A stretch of 64,000 nt of DNA from Rhyacophila brunnea (GCA_022495005.1 JAGYXB010000687.1:372001-436000), one strand, 5' to 3'; counted from the stretch's first letter, positions 25,139 through 37,539 are shown. Made by a program: numbers and translations. The notes: generated from the sequence alone by a model not told the origin.

Positions 25139-25845
25139 CAGTGGCGAAGACTACATACAAGGCGATTATTTGAAGCCTACCTTCATAAGATTTTTTTTTT
25201 TAATTGCATGTTGACTTATTTATATAATCACTTGATTATATATTCTATAAAATAATTTATTTTGCCAACGAGAGATGCCGTATGTGTAGGAATGTATTAT
25301 ACAAATAATTATAAAACAATCTGCAAAGGTTTTAAAAAATATACCACAGCGCGCTATCTGTCTTGATGTAAATAAAGGTCGGATTATGTTTCAAATAATT
25401 CTCATTTTTTTTCATATAGACTTTACGTCACGTAACCCTGCCCAGTCTATCGAATTGTATGAACTAAGGTAAGCTCCGATCGCAGAGCCTAAAACTAAAT
25501 AATTGATAATTAGATAATCTGAAAAAATAATTTCTATGGTATTTAATCGAATATTAATAAATATAGACTGTTTTTAAAAATAAAAAGAACCTTTATCTAA
25601 TGATTTTTGATGTGTATAAATATTTTGAAAAAAATACGTAATTAATTAAAACTGATCGCTTAATTTTATGTCGCCAATGAGTTTTTGAAGTTTCATTAAA
25701 TTAGTGTGTCGCTGTCATTAGTGTGTACCTATTCATTAGTAGTAATATCGTATTATCTTTTTATTTCTCGTAAGTATACCTGAAATGTGTATTCTTTTTA
25801 TCAGATCTCCATAGCTCTCTTTCCAAAAGTCACCCTTCGCCACTG
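25139..25845 (-). mobile_element. Non-autonomous hAT element, CAGTGGCG family, copy 2 (707 bp, perfect 8-bp TSD)
   Basis: Begins CAGTGGCGAAGAC and ends TTTCCAAAAGTCACCCTTCG then CCACTG. Flanked by perfect TATTCCGA duplications (25131-25138 and 25846-25853). Read in reverse, the CAGTGGCGAAGGGTGACTTT end, TCAGGTATACTTAC, GATATTACTACT and TAGGTACACACTAAT match copy 1 in order. The other end shares GGCTTCAAATAAT. No transposase frame. The intact duplication suggests it is younger than copy 1. Confidence 0.92.
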
Positions 25846-25853
25846 TATTCCGA

Positions 25854-27639
25854 ACAACCTTCGTGGAAACAGACAAAAAAGATCTCAATAAAATAAATGT
25901 AAATATAGTGTGTCGAGTTTACAGTGTAAACCTTTTTAAAATAAAGCTTATTAGGGCCAAATTATATGTGTAATCCTATTCACAAAGTCGTGAGTGCGTC
26001 GGAGCCTCCAATAATAGGCCGCTAATTCGATTTGTGACCACATCGACGCGACGCGGACCGACGCTTAATTGGGCTGGGCGTCCTGGGACGGCGACGTCGC
26101 CCGGCGTCTGTCCCTTGGCGTCCACACTTTAACTCAATGATTACCTAATAGGCGCACGAGAAAGAAAAGTTTGGCTCAAGTATTATGTTACGATATCTCA
26201 TATTATTAATAATAATTACACAACTAGTCACATTATTTAACGAGTATTTACTGATTTTTCTTTCATATTAAATAGTTATAGTGATTAATGACACCTTTTC
26301 TTAATGTACAAGTGAACTATTTATTAATTTAATCTGTTTTTTAAACCGTTAGTATTTTTCACATTCATTTATGATAACTAAATTAATACAAAGTATAATA
26401 ATTATTTATGATTCTAATTTATTTAAATTGAGGTATAAATTACTTTGATTGCAGAATAGTTATGGTCACATTATGAAGTATTTGTTTCCGAAGACCGATA
26501 ATATTGCAATTCAATATTATTTGCCGTAAATTACGTTTTTGTATTTCAAGCTGTAAATCGTTCATATTTTTAACGTTGACTTTTTTCCATTTTATTTTTT
26601 ATTTTGAATATGTTAATAAACCCTTAATTGAAATAAATATAAGAAAATACGTTTAGATATTATATTGGATTTTTTTTTGTATCTTCGTGTGATAGGATAA
26701 TTTAAATAAATTGTATGAAATTACCTATATCATATAAGTAATTGTATATTTTTAAGATTTTGATCATTTGTAGATTTTTTCTATTTGGAAATAGATACTT
26801 CATAATATTCATAAGTATAAGTATACATTCGTTGACTAATCCAAACTATTTTTAAATATTGAGATTATCTTAGTAACAAATGATATTTTGTGTTTCAAAT
26901 CACTGCCTACCTTTCAGGAGAGCCAGGGTTGAGTTTTCTCTTTCATTGTGAGTCTTTAAATACTATTACGTCTATAGTAAAGTTTTTCCACTCATTCCTG
27001 TTCAACTATATGCAATACGTATTATAGTTGACTAAGCATTTTCAACTAATTTTTAAAATTTTCAAACATCTTATATTTTCTTTTTTCTTTTCACACATCC
27101 AGAATTTTTGTTTATGAACTTAATAGGTTTTGATGAAATACACTACACTGCATTATTTTATATCTCTAAAACTGACTAGGCTTGATTTTTTTTTACCCGA
27201 CAATGGTTCTGCAGTTAAAAAATATTTTAATAATTGGTGTGGAACTACACCTGCTTTCAAACCTCAGTTTTATTTTGTTATATATTATAAAAAAAAATAC
27301 CATAGACGTCAAATCGGGAGCATAGATCGATATAGAACGAAGCTTTTTTTAGTGTGACAATTGCATTGACTACCATATCACTATGACTAATTGTGATGAA
27401 TTAAGATATCAGTATGAAAAAAATAGCACCGATACGAGTTTCGATGTTTTCAGCTTTATGTCTCTCGAAATTAGCTTAAATTCCATAGCCAACTATTTCG
27501 TAAAATTTCTGTAAATAAACATTACACCTGTTTATTTAATTTAATCTGAAGCATTCCGTATCTATTATATGGCTCTATGCGGAAATATAATTATATAATA
27601 ATCATATAATATATGAAACCAAAGCATCTGTAATATTGA
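25854..27639. other. AT-rich DNA with a CG-rich island at about 25985-26165
   Basis: The island is one of the most G+C-rich patches in the window (CGACGCGACGCGGACCGACG, CGGCGACGTCGCCCGGCG) and contains homeodomain-like CTAATTCG and CTTAATTGG. No frame gives a recognised protein. It could be a regulatory element or an exon of a non-coding RNA. The flanks are AT-rich and featureless; a 75-codon frame at 27130-27357 is probably chance. Confidence 0.35.
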
Positions 27640-27960
27640 ATGTGGAATGAGTCCCAAGAAACTGCGCAGCCTATTCTATTTAGGCCTGTGATTGTTTACA
27701 ATATCAATAATGCGACCCAAATGATATCAGCCCGCACTCGACGGTCACGCGCCAACTTGAGCCCCCAAGGATTAGCCCCAGAGGGCGGAAGTCGACGCCG
27801 AAGGGGCGCAGGGCGTTGGTAATTTCCCCTGGCGCGCCGTCCCTTATCCGGCCCTGCCTCAGCCAATTTTACGAGGGGGTCCCTCTCCGGTAGATTTCGC
27901 GAAAGGCAGGTGGGCCACTCTTGTAATTTTATCTGACAACCTTGTTATTTGGTTATGATT
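27640..27960. other. Prominent GC-rich island, candidate conserved regulatory element
   Basis: This 300-bp block is far richer in G+C than its surroundings and contains TGTGATTGTTTACAATATC (forkhead core), GTGGAATGAG (TEAD-like), AATAATGCGACCC, CGCGCCAACTTGAG and CCCTGGCGCGCCGTCCC. A 60-codon plus frame (27640-27822) ends in an Arg/Gly-rich tail typical of GC-rich non-coding DNA read as protein. Its sharp boundaries and density of factor-like sites suggest an enhancer or promoter; no TATA box or transcription start motif was identified. Confidence 0.35.
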
Positions 27961-29035
27961 GATTTTGGTGGATATTAATTTCGTAACTCAGCGGAAATTA
28001 AGGTTTTTTTTTCATTCAACGTCGGCTGAAGGCATTAGCGTTGTACTTATTTGGCATGATTTATTAAACGGACATACTTACAGAAGACTTATTTTTACAT
28101 TCAAAATAATATCTTTCTATTAATCAATACAATCTCTCGCAATTATGCGTATAAAGCAAATGCCAAAGCACGTATATAATAAGTTCTACCCCTATAAATA
28201 CATAATATATATATATCGGTTCTTTTAAAAAATATATTATATTGTTTAATAGATAAAATAATTTAATTATTATGTAGATAGTTTTATTAAATAGTAGGTA
28301 AATATAGCAATAATATTATTGTATGCGATTCAACTAACTGTGTTAAAATTTTAAAAGTTGCAAAGGCACAAAAAATACACCAATGTTGGCTATTAATAAT
28401 GATGTAACTGTGGGTAAATTTTATTTTTTAAACTTCAGTCCTTGAACGTTATCAAGATGTTGTTATTCATATAAATTTCATTTAAAAAAAAGGATACTTG
28501 ACATATACTTGAAAACTAATTTGGTACGATACGATTAGATTGTTTGAAATGTCAAGTAAAGCACCTACTTACTTTGGTGTAAGTACCTCCATATTATCTT
28601 CATCGTCACCCTGTCTAACCTATTTATCAAGTATTTTTCACCTAGAATTCTACTCTGTTGTATGTACTAATATCATATACTTACTACATTGTTTATATAA
28701 ATCTTGAAACTAGGTTAACTAAAAATGAATACAAGAAATGGTAACAGTAACCAACACAAAACCACATTGTCAAGATAATAGTATTAGAAAATCACCTATA
28801 GAGCCTCCATCCATGCCAGTGCAGTAGGTTTATTAGGAAGTATCATTCTGATTGTATGGCGTGGTGGTATTTTGAAAGGATTTGTTGAGCCGCGATAGAA
28901 TAAATAAAATAAGTTTTATTAATGATTCTCAGAATACTGCCAAAATAGTAATATTGTTTCCTAGTTTTAGCGGGGTCAATAATATTATTATTATTCTGTA
29001 TTTATTTTAAGAAAAACAATATTGAAACATGTGTA
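27961..29035. other. AT-rich DNA, no gene
   Basis: Nothing recognised beyond simple A/T runs. Confidence 0.45.
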
Positions 29036-29265
29036 GGTACTACCTTCAACATATTATCTACTGAACATAAATAATTTTGAAAACACAGTTTTTTTTTAAA
29101 GTAAGACACCCAGCAGGAATTGAACCTGCATCTCTAGGGTTTCGTGCCCATGCACATAGACCACTATGATATAGGAGTCATACTTAATTGTGCAATACTT
29201 TACGGCACATATTAATTCTTCAATAATCTTAAATATTGTGAATTATTCGTTGAATAAAAAAAATA
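29036..29265 (-). mobile_element. SINE-B: inverted head plus a forward 3' tail (rearranged)
   Basis: 29036-29200 is a minus-strand SINE-B head: box B in reverse (GGAATTGAACC), GCATCTCTAGGGTTTCG, TGCACATAGACCACTATG (box A region) and CATACTTAATT. At 29228-29262 the plus strand carries the SINE-B 3' tail (TTGTGAATTATTCGTTGAAT then A7). Head and tail point in opposite directions, so this is an inverted pair with most of one copy deleted, like the intact pair at 41.9-42.3 kb. Confidence 0.75.
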
Positions 29266-29552
29266 GTTAATTAAATATTATCCTCTGTCAAAATTACTAA
29301 ATCTTCGCTTTATTTTCCAATATGGCTTCATACCTTCGAAACTTTTTTTAGAATCTGCTTTCCGTGCCATATTTGCTGTTGGACATTGTTGATGATTTTA
29401 GTAATCTTTACCAAGTCTGGCATCACTCTAAATCAATGACATTATTAATGGACAACGCACTCAATACAGTAGCTAGCAAGTAAATTTGCGCATAGCGACA
29501 TTCGCACATGAATAGTTAGACGTCACGCAATTTCCATTATGCGATATCATGC

Positions 29553-29720
29553 ATCGGGAATTTATAGCAATATCACCTTTATTGTAATGGCGTTAGAACA
29601 GTGTTTCTAGTGTCAATGTTCATTTAAGCGAACTCGTTCGAACCGAACCATTCGACAGACCCGTAAAAAGGATCGGGAATTTATAGCAATATCACATTTA
29701 TTGTAATGGCGTTAGAACAG
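29553..29720 (+). repeat. Two direct copies of a 49-bp unit, 119-bp period
   Basis: 29553-29601 and 29672-29720 both read ATCGGGAATTTATAGCAATA then TCAC-TTTATTGTAATGGCG and TTAGAACAG, differing at a single base. The 70 bp between them (including GAACTCGTTCGAACCGAACC) are not repeated after the second unit. A local duplication or the LTR-like ends of a very small element could explain it. Confidence 0.85.
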
Positions 29721-32700
29721 ATTATGCCATTCGGCAGAGATTTTTCCCCAGATGTTTCGTCCATATTAATGTCATTGCTCTAAATAGATTAAAGTACTGA
29801 TCTCAAACCAGTGTCTGAAATTATTGAGAGAGGATGTTCATCTTCTAACTAATTTACCGGTGATCTTCCTTTAATTTAAATGATAATATGCTGAAGTTGT
29901 CAATATGCTGCATGAAGTGGATAAAGTATGCCAACTTTCTAGTTTTATTTCTTTGGTATTATTAATTATTCATTCTGTCATATTTTTTTTATAATATAAA
30001 TTGTTTCTTAAATTTATATCTCATAAATAAACAAGTGCATTCTAAGTCAAACTGGAAAATAAATTATCTGTGATTTGTGTCTGATATTTTTTATTCATAT
30101 TTTATAATGGAATGTTAGATTGAATAATAATTGTTAACGGAGTATCATGTTTCATAGCATACCTTCATATTCAAATAGAATGGATTCATCAAAATTCTTT
30201 AAGTATTGAAATTAGCTTAGAATTATCCCTAATGCGTATAACATATTCAGGAAAGGTAGAATTTATTATTCGCTCACGCAAGAGCTATTAAATAAGCCCA
30301 AAAACAGGTCGCTTATCAAACCGGAAAATAAGCATTTCGATTTTAATCTTATTTTGGAATCAATCCTTGTCATAGGTTCAATGGCCTTATAAAGAAAAAG
30401 CCTTTTTCGAAATCATAAAACCTTTGTTTTTTCAACTGGACTAATTGTGTGAGTTATGTATTTTATATGGGGAATTTTTATTGACGTTTTTATGGCCCCT
30501 TATAATAGCTTACTTTGGGTTTGATTGAAGACTTACTTATGTGGTTAACTAGAGAATCGTACTCAATACGAAACGTTTGTTTTAAAGATTACATATATTA
30601 TTAGAACTGCTTGTAAAATTAAAACGAATGCTATATATTATTATTTAAGTGATATGCATAGTGTATACTTTCAGTTTAGAAGATTGATCTTATTAGTTCG
30701 CTGTCGAAATGTGTAACTTCCAAGCATGATAAAAGATACATATTATTTCCGCTCCATTTTCAATTAAAATAACATGATTTTTTTTCATTGGAGTAAACAT
30801 ATTATTCGTCACAGTACGTTAAAACTACGAGCGCAAATAAAGTTTAATTTAAAATATATATATTTCATAGTAGAATGAGTTTATTTTAATAATTTTGAGA
30901 AGATTGACAAGATGATAAACACAATGAGCAAGTCTTCTTAAGTACCTATCTAAGGTTTATGGAAATACTAGATATATTCTAAATCTACTTATACAACAAA
31001 CTACGATTGGACTTATAACTCTCTTGGTAAAGTGGTCGGATAGTAGTGGTGGAATGGTGAGGTGTGCACCAAAATTAGACCATTTTCTATGGTCTATTCT
31101 ATTTTTTTGAAAAAAAAAATACGTATTTACGATGGCGAAGTAGCCCACTATCGCCAGTAGGTATAACAATATGTGGTTGTCATTGGATTCCTTGGACCCA
31201 GATTGCAATTATAGTATTATTTATTGAACATTCATTTTTCATGTAGAATCGGTCAGTGCCTGTATATTTATAATATGATTTCGCAATTTCATAACATTAC
31301 GAATTAATTTCATAATATTATTCCATACTCTAAAGATGTATAAAAGGGGGTCCAAATCGAATGGAGATGTCACTCGATTACAATTTTCCATTAAACACAC
31401 ATCGAACCGAATTTCCGTTATATTTATTATTATCATCATTATTTTTAAACAGTAAATAAATTCTCGCCTCCTTCACGAACAAATACTACCGTCTTTATAA
31501 GGCAACACATCCCGTGCCCAACCAGAATACCACATAGAATACCTAAAAATATGACCAATAGACAATTTTATAACTAAGGAAAATATCGTCTCTTAGTAGT
31601 ATCGTCCTTATAAATTATAAAAAATGAGGTTTTTGTCGAATTTTTGCATGCGCAGATATTGCACGGTCCAACTGTCGCGTGAAAATTCAGAAGCTTCTGA
31701 ATTTGTTTTTTTTATATTTATGCATGCAATCTTGCAATTTGCACGATAATACGTGTTTACACGTGAATTTTTTGTTATGGCCACGATAAAACATACTAGC
31801 AGTAAATCCATGCACGTGTAAACAGGGTATTACTACGAATACCAAATGTCAGAATACGAATCATGCCATTTAATAAAATCTACATACTGATAGTTTATAT
31901 TTCATAATGCTTAATTTATTAATCATTAAAATCAATAATAGTGTTATTATATCATATGCGTTTTTATGATTTTTATATATTTTTTAATGTAGTTATTTTA
32001 ATAATTTAATAATTTATTCTGAATGTATTATAATAGCTTAGAGAAAATACGTTTTTTTATAAAACAGGATATTATAGAATCAACCAACTTTGTACTTACC
32101 TAAGTTACAAAAATGGTAGTTGTCATTATATTATGTGGGTTAACTATTATTATAAATAATTTAAATTTAGTTAATCATATTTTTAAATTTAATTAAAATG
32201 GAAGTAACGTGTTAATATGTATAATAAATAAATAATATTTAGTATGAATATAATATACTTTATTACATTTGAATAAAATATGTACTTAATCTCTTTTCAC
32301 CAAGACGTGGCAGACAACACCATTAAAATGATTAAAAAGTAAATATTTCAACGCGAGCATTGTTAAATTTTTAAATGCAAGAAAATTTAGCGAAATTTGT
32401 AAATTGTAACAGCTTTTCTTTGACTTTCAGTTTCTTACTACCCTGTTCAACTTGCAATGTTTGTTTTTGAGACAAACCCTTAAGTCAGTAAAAAGAATTT
32501 CTTTTTTTGTATATTTATGGGGGGAGCAGAAAGTTTATTGATTTATCGACAATCCTGCATTAAATTTTATGTAGGGTAAAAGAAAGAATCGAATGAAATA
32601 TGTTTGCTAAACTTTCAAACACGAAAAAGATATACCTCTTTACGCGAATGTGTGATGTTTAAGTAGGTATTTATGTATGTACGTAATCTTTATTAACTTT
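29721..32700. other. AT-rich DNA, no gene; perfect 18-bp palindrome near 31.69 kb
   Basis: Short frames at 30957-31208, 31239-31439 and 31608-31811 have no recognisable features. The palindrome ATTCAGAAGCTTCTGAAT occurs near 31690, and GTGTTTACACGTG / CACGTGTAAAC words nearby (31750-31825) suggest a decayed inverted-repeat element. Confidence 0.4.
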
Positions 32701-33070
32701 AAATATATGTTAGTCCACACACGCTCATAAGGTGGAGCATATGGCTACCACACGTTATCTTCAAGTATCTCTGTCGCACGCCACGCGTTAAGTGGTTCCC
32801 TAGGGCTCCAGACTCTAGTTGCTTCGAAGAAAAGGCAGGACATGTTTAAACTGTCTGAGGCATCCGTATTTTATGGATTAGTTAGATCTAATGAAACATC
32901 TTCACCTTGAATGTAATAAGAGGACATAATATGGTCTGTTTTATTAACTCCTCGTTACTGATGAAATTCACCGTACACCCTGTATCACCCGCAAACATCT
33001 GTTTTCAAAGGTCAGCCACACTGTTGCTCTGAGGCTTGTATACGTAAAATGTCTTAACTCATCATGGTAA
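32701..33070. other. GC-richer island, unknown
   Basis: About 32710-33070 has more balanced base composition (GCACGCCACGCG, CCCTAGGGCTCCAG) than its flanks and no long frame on either strand. Candidate non-coding conserved sequence or an old repeat. Confidence 0.25.
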
Positions 33071-33828
33071 AGCTGTGCCATAGGAAAGTAAGCAAGATAA
33101 TATGTATTATCTAATAACATTATACCTAATCAATATGGAACAAAGTACAAATTCTATAAAATTAATGAATACGTAACTATATTTAAAGAAAACTAAGATT
33201 TTTTTTTAAGTATTAACGAAATGATGGTGATAGTTGCTCACTGATTGATAAAGATAATTTTGAACAATGCCAATATACCTAAAGGCATATTATTACATAA
33301 TAAAAGTATTATTTGACAGCAATTTGTTTATTTATTTTATCTGTATATTATGGTAATTAATTAATAGATATACTTGGGTAACTGTAAAACGTCGATTAAT
33401 TTAAGGATTTTATTACCATCTATTAGAGTTATAAAAATCTATTAAGCTTACGCGAATGGTTGCTAAATTTAAATGCACAGCATATTATTGTAGAGTAGTT
33501 GTTATTAAAAAATGTTGTAACATAATATAAAGAGCTAGGTGGACGATAAGCGTAAATGATAAATTAAATATTTGGATATTATTTCGATGCTGTTGTGGCG
33601 TTATTTGGTAGATCACCCATTTCTTAAACGGAGATTACTCTTGGAAAATATTACGTGTTATTTTAAAAATGTATGTTTAATTCAGAGAAAAAAAATAATG
33701 TATTATGTGAATGGCTAATACCAATTTCTTTCGCGACAAATATTATGCCCCTCTTCAGTGGGAAAATTGTGGTTTATTTTGACTTTCATTTGTATATATT
33801 ATGTATCAGTATATTTTGACCAATAGTA
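33071..33828. other. AT-rich DNA, nothing recognised
   Basis: No frames or repeats of note. Confidence 0.4.
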
Positions 33829-33836
33829 GAATCTTG

Positions 33837-34031
33837 GGTACTGTTCGGTTATCAGGAATACAGCGGAAAACAGATTTTGATTTTGAAAATAGCCGATAAA
33901 CTGGATTATTTATTAGGTTAACCTAACCAAACCTAACCTAACCTAAACTAACCCATACTAACAAATAATCCAGTATATCGGGTATTTTCAAAATGTGTTT
34001 TCCGCTGTATTCCTGATAACCGAACAATACC
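33837..34031. mobile_element. Palindromic MITE with TTAGG-like loop, copy 2 (195 bp, perfect 8-bp TSD)
   Basis: Starts GGTACTGTTCGGTTATCAGG and ends CCTGATAACCGAACAATACC. Perfect GAATCTTG duplications flank it (33829-33836 and 34032-34039). Arms share AATACAGCGGAAAA, GAAAATAGCCGATA and GGATTATTT. The loop is GGTTAACC followed by five to six CCTAA-type pentamers. Non-coding. Confidence 0.92.
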
Positions 34032-34039
34032 GAATCTTG

Positions 34040-34360
34040 TAGTCGATTTTTGTAGTGATGGTATATAAGGAATCGAGAATTTTTAAAACAATATCGCTAT
34101 AATTTTACATAGCCCTTAATCTATCTAGTTCATAAATTATAAAATTTACTATGCGACTATGTAGTGACTATTTTAAAAGTGGCAAGGATATAAAAGAAGA
34201 GACAACTTTTGATCTAGCTCAGCTATTTGCAACACATCTTTCGATAGAGTCTCAGCCTTGTCTGCTATATCTTCAAGCCAACCAGATTCCAGTGTCTTAC
34301 AAGGCTGCTGAATAGCCTCCACAAAGTATTTACGATTGAGCTACATGATATAATATACAT
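34040..34360. other. Unannotated spacer
   Basis: About 34200-34330 is slightly less AT-rich (CTAGCTCAGC, CAGCCTTGTCTGC) but has no frame or repeat I recognise. Confidence 0.35.
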
Positions 34361-34717
34361 AATGGGCCACACAAGGGGGGCTGATAGAGCTCTATCCTGG
34401 GGACCTGGCGTAGCGGGTTGACCAAATACGTGAGATAACACACATCACAAATTTGTTCTAATAGTAAAAAATGTCACAACAAAAATATATTAAAAAATTT
34501 AAAATATGTCGTTGTGCGTTGCAATTTTTGAGTATTATAACACCTCCATAATTCAAGAAGTGTGTGTTAGTATTTAAAATTATAAAAAAGAATCACTAAA
34601 AATACATTTAATAACTACCCTTAATTATTTAACCTCGAAAACCATTTGGAAAAAGCGTCACACTGGCTATAACTTTAGCGATATGTGGGGCGCCCGCTTC
34701 AGGATGTGGGGGGCTTG
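34361..34717 (+). mobile_element. GC-ended hAT-like MITE, copy 4
   Basis: Reads AATGGGCCACACAAGGGGGG at the left tip, then CTGATAGAGCTCTATCCTGG, GACCAAATACGTGAGATAAC, CCATTTGGAAAAAGCG, and GCCCGCTTCAGGATGTGGGG with final CTTG. All blocks are in the order seen in copies 1-3. The flanks ATATACAT and ATAAAATA match poorly, so the duplication has decayed. Confidence 0.75.
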
Positions 34718-36269
34718 ATAAAATACTGATGATTTCTATTTAGTGCTCATAGTAAGTATTGATTCAAGGAATGATTTCACGCAAGCAAGGTTCTGATAGA
34801 AGAAGTGCGTACTGGTTTAAGAATCTCCGAGATGGACTCAAAACTTCATCCCTGTTTAAAAAAAATGACAGATATGGAAAAGGCTTTACAACATTATCGT
34901 TGATGTCTGATAACGGATATGACACTAAAAGAAGAAAAGTAAATTTACCCTAGGACAAACGAGTCCATTCTCAATAAGCTTTACATTTGAGTAATTGATT
35001 GTTAATAATTCCCTTACCATGTTGACGTTGACAATCGGTCTTTTTTGCGGTGTGGAGTGTGCCAATATGCAAATTAAAACTTAAAAAAAATGATGTTAAT
35101 TGATTAATAACAATAATTATAATAATAAATAAAAGATATACTAATTGATATTTAAAACGCTAAATACAATTTATTTTGGTTTGTAATTGTATTATAAATA
35201 CATTTTTATTCAACTCTCCACACGTCAAAAAAACTACGACTAAACAAAAATAATAAAAAACGCAAGCAAAACATTTTTAATAGGAAATTAACTTCAGTAA
35301 GCATAAGAATTTGGCTTGTTTAATCAATAATGCCTAGAACTTGGTTGTGGTTCTCCGTTTTTGTGAAATTATTATGCAAATAAGCCGCCTATAGTTCCAT
35401 TTAATAGGAAGACACGCGTAAGGAAAATTTTAATCACGATTTGATAACTTTATTTTCGGAAGATTTCTTCTTCTTCAAAATTTGTATTGAGCCAAATTTA
35501 AATTGTTACTGCGTAGCTTTACCTACACGAGCAGAAGCGCCTGTGAGAAAACGAAACCAATTCACAACTGTCATAGAATCACACCATATAGATATTAAAT
35601 CGATACGTATTGATTATTTAATAATACTAATTATAATTTTGAATTATGTAGTATAATTTAGAGGCCGGGAACGGGCGGCCCACGGTTCGTCTTTATTCGA
35701 TAGCAATTATTGTTAATTATATATAAATTATATCTACATCTAAACAAATCGTATTATTGAAGAATTAAAAACTGAATTTTCAACAAGATTTATGGTTAAT
35801 AAAAATAGTGAAATACAAATGATTTTAAGCCGTTTTAACGTAGACATCAATGACATTTACCAAACCATCAATTTAAATATATAAATTAAAAGATGATTCA
35901 TTTGCAAACAAGTGTTTTCTGCCATGAGTGTTAGAAAGGAAAAAACCTTCTCGGCTGATCGGAATATCTGTATAAGTATTTTAATGCTGCACTTAAGTAT
36001 TTAAAGTATATTAAATACGTAGGTAATTTGGCTAAAAAAACCAGCCACAAAATGTCATATTTGGCAGGATGACAGACATAAAGCATGTCTTGTATTTTGC
36101 TTTTAGTAAATAATGTATTTTTATTATTTATATTCGTTTTAAGAAATCATGTTTCTTACATATCTCGTACCCACTTCAAATAATAAGGTATCAATATTTA
36201 AACATTGAAGAAAAACAAAAAGTTTCCTTATATTCACTATGATAAATAAATAATTAAATTCCGTGTTTA
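34718..36269. other. AT-rich DNA, no supported gene
   Basis: Open frames at 34759-34953 (64 codons) and 35441-35656 (71 codons) have no recognisable domains. A tiny G+C patch (GGCCGGGAACGGGCGGCC) lies near 35662. Confidence 0.4.
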
Positions 36270-36420
36270 GACTCACAGCAGTGCATGTGGGCATCCATAG
36301 AGTGTTGGTTGTTTTAATAGATTTCCATTTTTACGAAAAATGAACATTAGTCCCTTGTTCAACCAGATCACGGATCCGAATCTGAGACTCACGACGCATT
36401 TTCTATCTTTACGGGATATA
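36270..36420 (-). mobile_element. Degenerate SINE-A fragment
   Basis: Minus-strand remnants in the expected order: the CAGATTCGGATC box B region, TTGAACAAGGG (for TTGAGCAAGT), ATTTTTCGTAAAAATGG, AACCAACACTCTATGGATGC (for the CCTCCACTCTGTGG block) and CCCACATG. The 121-codon minus-strand frame across it (36273-36638) is therefore at least partly SINE-derived and not a gene. Confidence 0.55.
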
Positions 36421-37539
36421 TTTGCTTTATTAATAAAAATAAAAAAAAGCGAGATTAGAGGTAGCAGCATATCAAAATATTCTCTAAATATAAATGTACT
36501 GGGTATATTGCTTAAAGAAAAGATAATCGTTGGATAAATATAACCAATAAGTGCTAGGTACTCAAAAGGTAGAAAACGTTTAAAAAATACGTCGATGCAG
36601 AGGCCAATGCATCGACGTGATACTATGTGACGATGCAACCAAACAGGTTCAAAAGGAATGGAATCTGCTTGTAGAGGCCATCATTAAAGAGTGGACAGAT
36701 ATAGGTTGATATTAATGTATATTTTTAATCAATCTTTGTTTGTTAATTTTTAATCATAGATTGTAGTATTCATATATTCGTATTTATACTGTACCCGTCA
36801 CTTTCTTTTCAAACGATAATTCCCATACTATCACGGGAGAGTATTGAATACTTGTACCGTACGCTGGCAAAATAAGAGTGTAAAGGTATTTCACAATACA
36901 CATACCTGCGCGGCCGGGACGCGACGCCGGTCACCTGACGCCCGAACACCCCCTCCCCCTCGACCTGTTTAGTCCCCCTTTATCGTTCGTTACCGACGCT
37001 CCTTTCTAAGGGTGCTTTCAAACACTGTTGTCGAATATACGTACTTGTATTCCAGGCAGAAGATTTAGCGTGTTTTGTTATGAAAATAATGAAAAGTTTG
37101 TTACATTTATTTTAGGGATCTATTTTAGCAGTAAAATCAAGCTTGTTAGACAAAAACTAAAGCACAATACCGGATTTGAGATTTTAAAAGTACACATTTT
37201 TATATACGTGAATGGTAAATTGTTGTATCAATATTAAAGCATTTTTTATTGTCGTCAATTTACATATTGAATAAAAAACATAAAAATGTATTGCGCTGTA
37301 GCATTTATATTAACTTTTTAAATGCCAGTTATTTTTATAACAGAACAAATAAATTTAAATAATACTCAATTAAAACCAAATAACACGCAGTAGTAACAGG
37401 CAATAACTGAACTAATAATAGTTATTCTCAATTCACTGGTAGCCAAGAAGACGAGTACATCCGACATTAGTTTTTTTTTTTAATTCATTAAGCCTTGCTT
37501 CTACTGAACCATTACCGATAAATATTATTATTTTATTTA
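36421..37539. other. AT-rich DNA with a GC-rich island at about 36900-37010
   Basis: The island has CGCGGCCGGGACGCGACGCC, CACCTGACGC and a C-rich run, and no useful open frame. A perfect 10-bp inverted repeat (CGTCGATGCA / TGCATCGACG) at about 36591-36617 could form a small hairpin. Otherwise nothing. Confidence 0.35.

Noticed and set aside
36273..36638. 121-codon minus-strand open frame
   Set aside because: Its C-terminal third lies in a degenerate SINE-A copy, and the rest is Phe/Ile/Leu-rich sequence typical of AT-rich chance frames.
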